From Antedon mediterranea (taxonomy: Eukaryota; Echinodermata; Crinoidea; Comatulida; Antedonidae): a stretch of 60,000 bases of DNA. The stretch lies in assembly GCF_964355755.1 (NCBI RefSeq), contig NC_092673.1, positions 19,475,001 through 19,535,000 on the forward strand, written 5' to 3'. The notes beneath the pieces were generated by a model, which was not told the origin of the DNA, searched no databases, and saw nothing but the letters and a program-made list of their open reading frames with translations. Within the stretch, counting starts at the first letter, position 1; every line of letters begins with the position of its first letter. Made by a program: the position numbers and the translations under genes. Shown piece after piece: positions 56,438-60,000 of the stretch.

Positions 56438-57885
56438 ATGACAAATTTCGTTTTTGTAAAAGCACAAGTTAACGGAGTACTTACTCGAACGTTTCGATCT
56501 CTATCAGAGATCCTTCTCAACTGACTGCGGAGTGTTAATGCAGCTTGGTCATTCTTGACGTCATCTGTTGATGACGTCGTACGCCTCCGGTTGTAGGTTG
56601 GAGGTTGTGCGGGGCTCGGCCAGGTGATGTGTCTATCAAATCATTGTACAAATGCGAGAGTTCGTGGGCTCCAGTGTCCCGGTTCATGGTCTTCTCCTTA
56701 TTTCTCCTTATATGTAATGATTCTCTAATCTGTCTGTCTTTGCGTTTAGGCTCTTTGGTTAAGATGGTAGCCTCCCAGTTTGGTACATGATTGTGTTTTA
56801 TGACATGTTCTGTAATGGCAGATTTGTGTATGATCGAAGATGTGGATGTTCTGGAGGCCCTAGTCATTACTCCCCCCGTGTTTGTTGTAACATCTTTTTT
56901 GTGATCATTAATTCGTGTTTGTAATGCTCTCCCTGTTTCCCCAATGTAAACTTGTGGACAGTTGCGGCAGGTGACTTCGTAGATTACTCCACATGTATCC
57001 ATCTTCTCGATTTTATCTTTTGGGTGGACGAGGCTATTCTTGATTTTATTTTGGGGTAGGAAATAGGTTCCGACATTGTGATAGGAGAGAGTGCGTCGTA
57101 TTCTTTCTGCCATTCCTTTTACATAGGGGATTCCTATGCTACCTCGCATCTTGATCTTTTCCTTCTGTGGTTCGTGTCCTTTGTTCTTTTTTCTTTTTCG
57201 GTTTTCCATAACTCTCTGGAAGGACCACTCTGGATACTGGCAGTTGTGTAACGCTTTCTTGATGTTATCCATCTCAACTTTCCTCAAATCCATATCTCCC
57301 ACTACCTTCTCAGCTCTGTCCACAAGCGTGTTTATAAGCCCCAGTTTGTGTTCGAGTGGATGATGTGAGTTGAAATGTAAATATTGGTCTGTGTGAGTGG
57401 GCTTCCGATAAACTGAGGTGGTAACTGTTCCATTGTCATTGAGTGTGATGAGCATGTCCAGGAAAGGTATTGTGTTGTTTGTCATGGATTCTGTGGTGAA
57501 CTTGATATTGTCAGTTATATCGATGTTATTAAGATGTGTGTTAAATGTATGTACTGTACCTATGGGGATGATAGCTAATACATCATCAACGTATCGTTTC
57601 CAATACACAGGCTTGATGTTAGTGGGTGCCGTGTTTATGGCTTGATGTTCGAGCCACTCTAGATACAAGTTCGCCAATATAGGACTTATTGGGCTTCCCA
57701 TAGCCTCCAACCTACAACCGGAGGCGTACGACGTCATCAACAGATGACGTCAAGAATGACCAAGCTGCATTAACACTCCGCAGTCAGTTGAGAAGGATCT
57801 CTGATAGAGATCGAAACGTTCGAGTAAGTACTCCGTTAACGAAATATGTCATCTATACAAAATCGAAGCTAAATGAAATTCTTTC
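56438..57885 (-). mobile_element. 5'-truncated Penelope-like retroelement with inverted terminal blocks
   Basis: It is flanked by a 13-bp target duplication tagaactatatag (56425-56437 and 57886-57898). About 140-bp terminal blocks, 56461-56605 and 57702-57840, are inverted copies of each other and contain 'gatctctgatagagatc' with 'gaaacgttcgag'. Penelope elements often carry a partial or inverted terminal repeat. The coding part is on the minus strand (57740 to 56535). Confidence 0.88.
56535..57740 (-). CDS. Penelope RT (C-terminal half) plus GIY-YIG endonuclease
   Basis: The frame opens in the inverted terminal block, so the first dozen residues are not native. It then enters the RT at AMGSPISPILANLYLEWLE, followed by the catalytic YVDD in YWKRYVDDVLAI and the thumb region FLDMLITLNDNG...SVYRKPTHTDQYLHF. 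The linker leads to an endonuclease with CGVIYEVTCRNC, VYIGETGRALQTRINDH and later EHVIKHNH. GIY- and YIG-type motifs are intact. The N-terminal RT motifs are missing, so this copy cannot be autonomous. The last residues also run into terminal repeat sequence. Confidence 0.85.
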   Translation of the reverse strand: MMTSYASGCRLEAMGSPISPILANLYLEWLEHQAINTAPTNIKPVYWKRYVDDVLAIIPIGTVHTFNTHLNNIDITDNIKFTTESMTNNTIPFLDMLITLNDNGTVTTSVYRKPTHTDQYLHFNSHHPLEHKLGLINTLVDRAEKVVGDMDLRKVEMDNIKKALHNCQYPEWSFQRVMENRKRKKNKGHEPQKEKIKMRGSIGIPYVKGMAERIRRTLSYHNVGTYFLPQNKIKNSLVHPKDKIEKMDTCGVIYEVTCRNCPQVYIGETGRALQTRINDHKKDVTTNTGGVMTRASRTSTSSIIHKSAITEHVIKHNHVPNWEATILTKEPKRKDRQIRESLHIRRNKEKTMNRDTGAHELSHLYNDLIDTSPGRAPHNLQPTTGGVRRHQQMTSRMTKLH

Positions 57886-57898
57886 TAGAACTATATAG

Positions 57899-58740
57899 GG
57901 AGACAATTTATGTGAAAAAAAAATTTGAAATTCCTTTAAGTTTGCCTTTTTTTGGGTGAAAAACTTCAATTTTTGGGAAAATTACTGATTTCACAGCGCA
58001 AACAACAAAAAAAGCTGCGCAAACCTCCTTCAAAACAATAAATATTGATAGAACACAACTAGAACTATATAGGGAGACAATTTATGGGAAAACAAATTTG
58101 AAATTCCTTCAAGTTTGCCTTTTTTTGGGTGAAAAACTTCAATTTTTGGGAAAATTACTGATTTCACAGCGCAAACCCCCAAAAAAAGCTGCGCAAACCT
58201 CCTTCAAACCAATTAATATTGATTAAAACACAACTAGACCTATATAGGCAGACAATTTATTGGGAAAAAATTTGAAATTCCTTTAAGTTTGCCTTATTTT
58301 TGGTGAAAAACTTCAATTTTTGGGAAAATTACTGATTTCACAGCGCAAACAACAAAAAAAGCTGCGCAAACCTCCTTCAAAACAATTAATATTGATAGAA
58401 CACAACAAGAACTATATAGGGAGACAATTTATGTGAAAAAAAAGTTTGAAATTCCTTTAAGTTTGCCTTTTTTTGGGTGAAAAACTTCAATTTTTGGGAA
58501 AATTACTGATTTCACAGCGCAAACCCCCAAAACAAGCTGCGCAAACCTCCTTCAAACCAATTATTATTGATTAAAACACAACTAGACCTATATAGGGAGA
58601 CAATTTATGAGGAAAAAAATTAAAAATTCCTTTAAGTTTGCCTTTTTTTGGTTAAAAACTTCAATTTTTGGGAAGATTACTGATTTCACAGCGCAAACCC
58701 CCAAAAAAGCTGCGCAAACCTACTTCAAACCAATTAATAT
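57899..58740. repeat. Satellite-like array, right part
   Basis: The 170-bp units resume directly after the Penelope target duplication, about five units, with variation between 'gcaaacaacaaaa' and 'gcaaacccccaaa' versions. Confidence 0.92.
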
Positions 58741-58970
58741 TTAAATTTAATATTTTAAGTTTTTGCCCCAAAAAAAGGCAAACTTTTTTCCATAAAATGT
58801 CTCCCTATATAGGTCTAGTTGTGTTCTAATAAATATTAATTGGTTTGAAGGAGGTTTGCGCAGCTTTTTTGGGGGTTTGCGCTGTGAAATCTGTAATTTT
58901 CCCAAAATATTAAAGTTTTTCACCCAAAAAAAGGCAAACTAAAGGAATTTCAAATTTGTTTCTCATAAAT
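58741..58970. repeat. Inverted satellite unit closing the array
   Basis: Complement of the preceding units ('aggtttgcgcagc', 'gtctccctatataggtctag'). The array therefore ends head-to-head. 58971-59071 has nothing recognised. Confidence 0.88.
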
Positions 58971-59071
58971 TGATCATATGATGAGCTCTGTAAATTGTGT
59001 GCATGTACGGTATCCATGCATTGTGCTATTGAAAAACTCTTTAAACTTATAGAGAATCATTGTGAGGATGT

Positions 59072-59934
59072 ACCGTATATTTCGGTGTATAAGTCGCACT
59101 TTTGACACGCAAATTTGACCTCCAAATTAAGGGTGCGTCTTATACACCGAACATAAATGCCTCACCACACAGATTGTACATAGGCCTAGGCCTAGGCTAT
59201 CGTCACCTCGTTTGCTAGGCCTGAGTAGGCTAGGCCTAGCTACAGTAACTAACTAACGTAACGGCAACCTGCTTCTGCCTAGCCTAGGCCTAGTTTTCAA
59301 GTCATTTTAGCATGATGTTAATTATACTAAATATGATGAAAAGATTTGTTCATTATGGCGCTCCGATAAAATTTCATTTGTAAACGTTTACGTCGTACGA
59401 TTGGAATAGTATTTATTTATACAGTAGTTATACGCACGATCGCCGTACCACAAGCGCAAGCCCTTCTTTTGGTGGCACATGGTGTACGGTATTCGAGTAG
59501 TATATTCTCCAGGTGATTATAGCATGGACCTAGCGTACACACTTCTCGGATACATAGATACTAATCGAATACGATTGTCCGTGAAAACGTGCGCCCTCTC
59601 GAAATGATCGAGCGAGGCTAGCCCACACACGTGCGTGTTACACACACGGTCATGCACTCGATGTTGCGGCGAAACTCATGAATAACAAGTTAGAAAGAAC
59701 TTGTTGAGGCTGGGCGCGGCCGAGCCTAGGTAAGTAAAAACCTGAATAAAGGACGCCGTTGTAGATATAACAAAATATATTATCACAATAATATTGATTA
59801 CAATTTAAAAAAATTGTTTTGATGAAATATAAGGTGCGTCTTATACATCGACGATATAAAAAATACCGATATTTTACTCTCAGTTGGGGGTGCGTCTTAT
59901 ACACAGGTGCGACTTATACACCGAAATATACGGT
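59072..59934. mobile_element. 863-bp non-autonomous TIR element
   Basis: Inverted ends 'accgtatatttcggtgtata' + 'agtcgcac' and 'gtgcgacttatacaccgaaa' + 'tatacggt' are perfect over about 28 bp. Inner subterminal 'gggtgcgtcttatacac' motifs occur near both ends. A short direct repeat (atgt) flanks it. Internally it contains 'taggcctagg' runs and no transposase. Superfamily not assigned. Confidence 0.82.
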
Positions 59935-60000
59935 ATGTAATTTAATTATAATTTCTGAACCATGCCTTATATAGATGTGAATGAATTATGCACATTTACA

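Overview
The window is eukaryotic: split genes with GT/AG introns, visibly AT-rich DNA, many tandem repeats, foldback elements and retroelements. The low-complexity 'taggcctag' tracts, Penelope-like elements and DED-containing Roco-type proteins suggest a marine invertebrate deuterostome, probably an echinoderm. That assignment is inference, not proof.

Two related plus-strand genes lie in tandem. Gene 1 (619-9668) enters from the left with only its 3' part visible: COR-like exons, short basic/acidic linker micro-exons, one tandem death-effector-domain-like (DED) exon and a short tail. Gene 2 (23554-44281) appears complete: 19 coding exons and about 1123 residues. Its order is tandem DED, Roc GTPase, COR-like region, second tandem DED, hydrophobic C-terminal anchor. 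Exon phases and sequences in the COR part match one-to-one between the genes. I propose a membrane-anchored Roco-type switch with DED modules at both ends (gene 2), and a paralogue that carries nuclear-localisation-like micro-exons and no anchor (gene 1).

The DNA downstream of each gene is also paralogous: segment A (about 11480-20772) and segment B (about 51560-55803). The duplication unit was therefore gene plus 3' flank. Comparing A with B gives filled/empty-site evidence for several insertions: a 3.0-kb nested foldback element (12258-15268, 11-bp target duplication), a hAT-like element (15983-17199, 8-bp target duplication), a third TIR element (19076-20190), and a 60-bp minisatellite with one unit in B and 15 in A.

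Mobile DNA fills gene 2's introns. It includes a recent Ty3/Gypsy-type LTR retrotransposon with identical LTRs (26575-31355), a Penelope fragment (33199-33613) and a Helitron/Helentron-like non-autonomous element (33919-35513). Downstream, an orphan Penelope GIY-YIG endonuclease ORF (46286-47218) is followed by a near-canonical type I hammerhead ribozyme (47304-47352). The ribozyme lies in a recent 2.3-kb tandem duplication and so occurs twice. A second Penelope copy (56438-57885) sits inside a roughly 170-bp satellite array. The window ends in a TIR element (59072-59934). The promoter side of gene 2 carries a 91-bp minisatellite, every unit of which contains a perfect TGACGTCA (CRE/ATF) site.
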